From Tannerella sp. (GTDB taxonomy: Bacteria; Bacteroidota; Bacteroidia; Bacteroidales; Tannerellaceae): a DNA stretch of 6,598 nucleotides. Shown piece after piece: positions 5,160 to 6,598 of this stretch. Position 1 is the first letter of the stretch. Each line of letters starts with the position of its first letter. A program made the position numbers and the translations under genes. Under the pieces are notes generated by a model, which was not told the DNA's origin, ran no database searches, and saw only the letters and a program-made list of their open reading frames with translations. Location of the stretch: contig JAIRYY010000188.1 of assembly GCA_031267485.1 (NCBI GenBank), forward strand, positions 1-6,598, written 5' to 3'.

Positions 5160-6598
5160 TCACAGCTCTTTCATTTCATACCGGTCCTTCCCGATGAAAA
5201 CGACGGCCAGATAGCGCATGTCCCCGCGTCCCGCGAGCCGGTGCGACGAGCGGTATTTCTCCAGCTGAACGAACGCTTCGGCAAACCGGCGGGCAACCTC
5301 CGGCTCGCTGTCGTTTGTTTTCACGTATTTGAGTTCCCATATCCATTCGTGGGGGATGGGCGGATTCAGCGGGCCGCGCTCTATCCAGATGTCCGCATAG
5401 CCGGTCGAAAACTCCGGCTCGCTTATCACCCTGAACAGCGAACTTTGCAACATGCGGCACATCATCATGAACTTGATGTATTTTTCGTCGAAATGCATCA
5501 GGTCGCGGTATGAAATCTTGCTCAGGAAGTCGTTCACCATGAAATCCAGGAACGGCTTCGGGTTGCCGTTGTAGGCAAACTCGTACAGCGTTTCCGCCTG
5601 CGTGATCGTGTTCAGCTGAATGTTGTTCATTTCGAACGTCATTTCTTCGAGGTATTCCCAAAACACCGTGCGGACGGACTGATTAGGTATTTTCACGCGC
5701 GACGGGACGGCGGCGTCAACCGTCACCAGTCCGAGGTAGAACAGCAGCGAGACGAAATTCTTGCTGTCATGCATCTTGTCGAGCGAAAATTTCGGCACGA
5801 TTTCGGTGTACACACAGTTTTCACGGGCGATTTTTATAATCTGTTCGCGGTTCGGTTCGGTCAAAAGCAACAGCCGCAGTCGGGCGTAATCCATTTTCAG
5901 GTTTTCGTCGATGAGGTATTTGGGTTTATAATTCGTGTTGAGCAGTTCCATGAAAAGATAGAGCATCATCGAGGAATTGTAGACGCTGTGTTCCCCCTCA
6001 AAATTGAATTTGTAACCGTCGTACAGCTGCTTCATGTCAACGGGGATCCGCGCGGCGTCGATGCCGATTTCATCCATCAGCCATTCGACTTCTTCCTGTG
6101 TGAAGCCCAATATCTCATTATATTGCGGTTTCAGCGACAGGTTGATTGCCACATTGAAACCGCTCGTCAGGTCGTCAAGCATGATCGGCGTAATGCCGGT
6201 CAGCATGATACGGTCAATCACCGCTTCACTTTTATTCTTCAGCGTCTCGTAAAAATCGCGGACGATGCCGTTTGCGTGAATGTTTTGCCTGTAAAGCTCA
6301 ATGCCTTCGGGTGTTCCCAGCGCGATGAAATCATTGGCGAAATGGTCGTACTCGTCAATAATGATGAAAATCTTGCGCTTCTGCTTTTTTGTTATGGCAA
6401 AGGCAAGACCGACGATATCCGCAATGGCAGTCAGCGAATCAAGTTTATTGTTTAATTCGACGGAATCAGGCAGGATATCCCGGTGGTCATTGATAAAATC
6501 GCGTACCGATTCGCGGACGTTGGCCGTGAACGTGAGCGTAAAACCGTCCTGTGAAGTCGTGTCTATGCCGGAAAAGCTGAACATGATGACCATCATCT
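5160..6598 (-). CDS. AAA-ATPase-like protein with C-terminal PD-(D/E)XK nuclease-like domain (5' end beyond window)
   Basis: This is the C-terminal 478+ residues of a protein of the AAA-ATPase_like/DUF1703 family. It continues past the window edge, so the N-terminal region with the expected Walker A motif (usually followed by RRFGKS) is missing from view and the ATG at 6596 is not its true start. Counting from that Met, Walker B is IFIIIDEYDHF (76-86, D81-E82). The conserved ITPIMLDDLTSGFN segment (135-148) and GFT (164-166) follow. The C-terminal domain has the PD-(D/E)XK-like pattern D402 in GYADIWI and E421-L-K423 in WIWELKYVK, with QLEKY downstream. The family is found in many copies in Bacteroidales genomes and its cellular role is not established; links to DNA processing or mobile elements are only inferred. 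The 78-nt gap and promoter before suhB suggest a separate transcript. Confidence 0.9.
   Translation of the reverse strand, partial: MMVIMFSFSGIDTTSQDGFTLTFTANVRESVRDFINDHRDILPDSVELNNKLDSLTAIADIVGLAFAITKKQKRKIFIIIDEYDHFANDFIALGTPEGIELYRQNIHANGIVRDFYETLKNKSEAVIDRIMLTGITPIMLDDLTSGFNVAINLSLKPQYNEILGFTQEEVEWLMDEIGIDAARIPVDMKQLYDGYKFNFEGEHSVYNSSMMLYLFMELLNTNYKPKYLIDENLKMDYARLRLLLLTEPNREQIIKIARENCVYTEIVPKFSLDKMHDSKNFVSLLFYLGLVTVDAAVPSRVKIPNQSVRTVFWEYLEEMTFEMNNIQLNTITQAETLYEFAYNGNPKPFLDFMVNDFLSKISYRDLMHFDEKYIKFMMMCRMLQSSLFRVISEPEFSTGYADIWIERGPLNPPIPHEWIWELKYVKTNDSEPEVARRFAEAFVQLEKYRSSHRLAGRGDMRYLAVVFIGKDRYEMKEL

Overview
The window looks like a chromosomal segment from a member of the Bacteroidota, most likely order Bacteroidales. 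Several things point there. Two promoter candidates match the Bacteroidetes -7 motif TAnnTTTG (487-494 plus, 5122-5129 minus). Genes lack clear Shine-Dalgarno sites. The serine acetyltransferase has a long N-terminus, and the AAA-ATPase-like/PD-(D/E)XK protein belongs to a family very common in that order. I do not commit to a genus.

Layout: 1-515 is a repeat-rich leader. It holds one arm of an interspersed repeat, a 42-bp tandem hairpin repeat, a foldback element of about 230 bp, and then the promoter of the first operon. A plus-strand pair follows: cysE (516-1397) and a YbaK-type Cys-tRNA deacylase (1413-1919). From 1920 to 2834 there is no convincing gene. This stretch is a stack of non-coding elements: a nested foldback, the 3' end of a group II intron with a complete domain V, a 160-bp MITE-like element apparently inserted in the intron's domain VI, a REP-like inverted pair, and a 21-bp tandem palindrome array. 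On the minus strand lie ahcY (2835-4253) and an upstream inositol monophosphatase-family gene (4278-5081), which form a likely two-gene operon with its own promoter and a terminator after ahcY. At the right edge is the 3' part of an AAA-ATPase-like/DUF1703 gene, cut by the window end.

The two operons converge on the repeat island. Three of the four complete genes touch sulfur metabolism: O-acetylserine synthesis for cysteine (cysE), clearing of Cys mischarged on tRNA (ybaK), and hydrolysis of S-adenosylhomocysteine to homocysteine (ahcY). Whether this clustering is functional is an inference.

I see no clear new protein system. The most interesting signal is structural. Two unrelated tandem arrays have units of 42 and 21 bp, are built of hairpins, and show paired substitutions that preserve base pairing. 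A layered history of element insertion is also readable between the operons.
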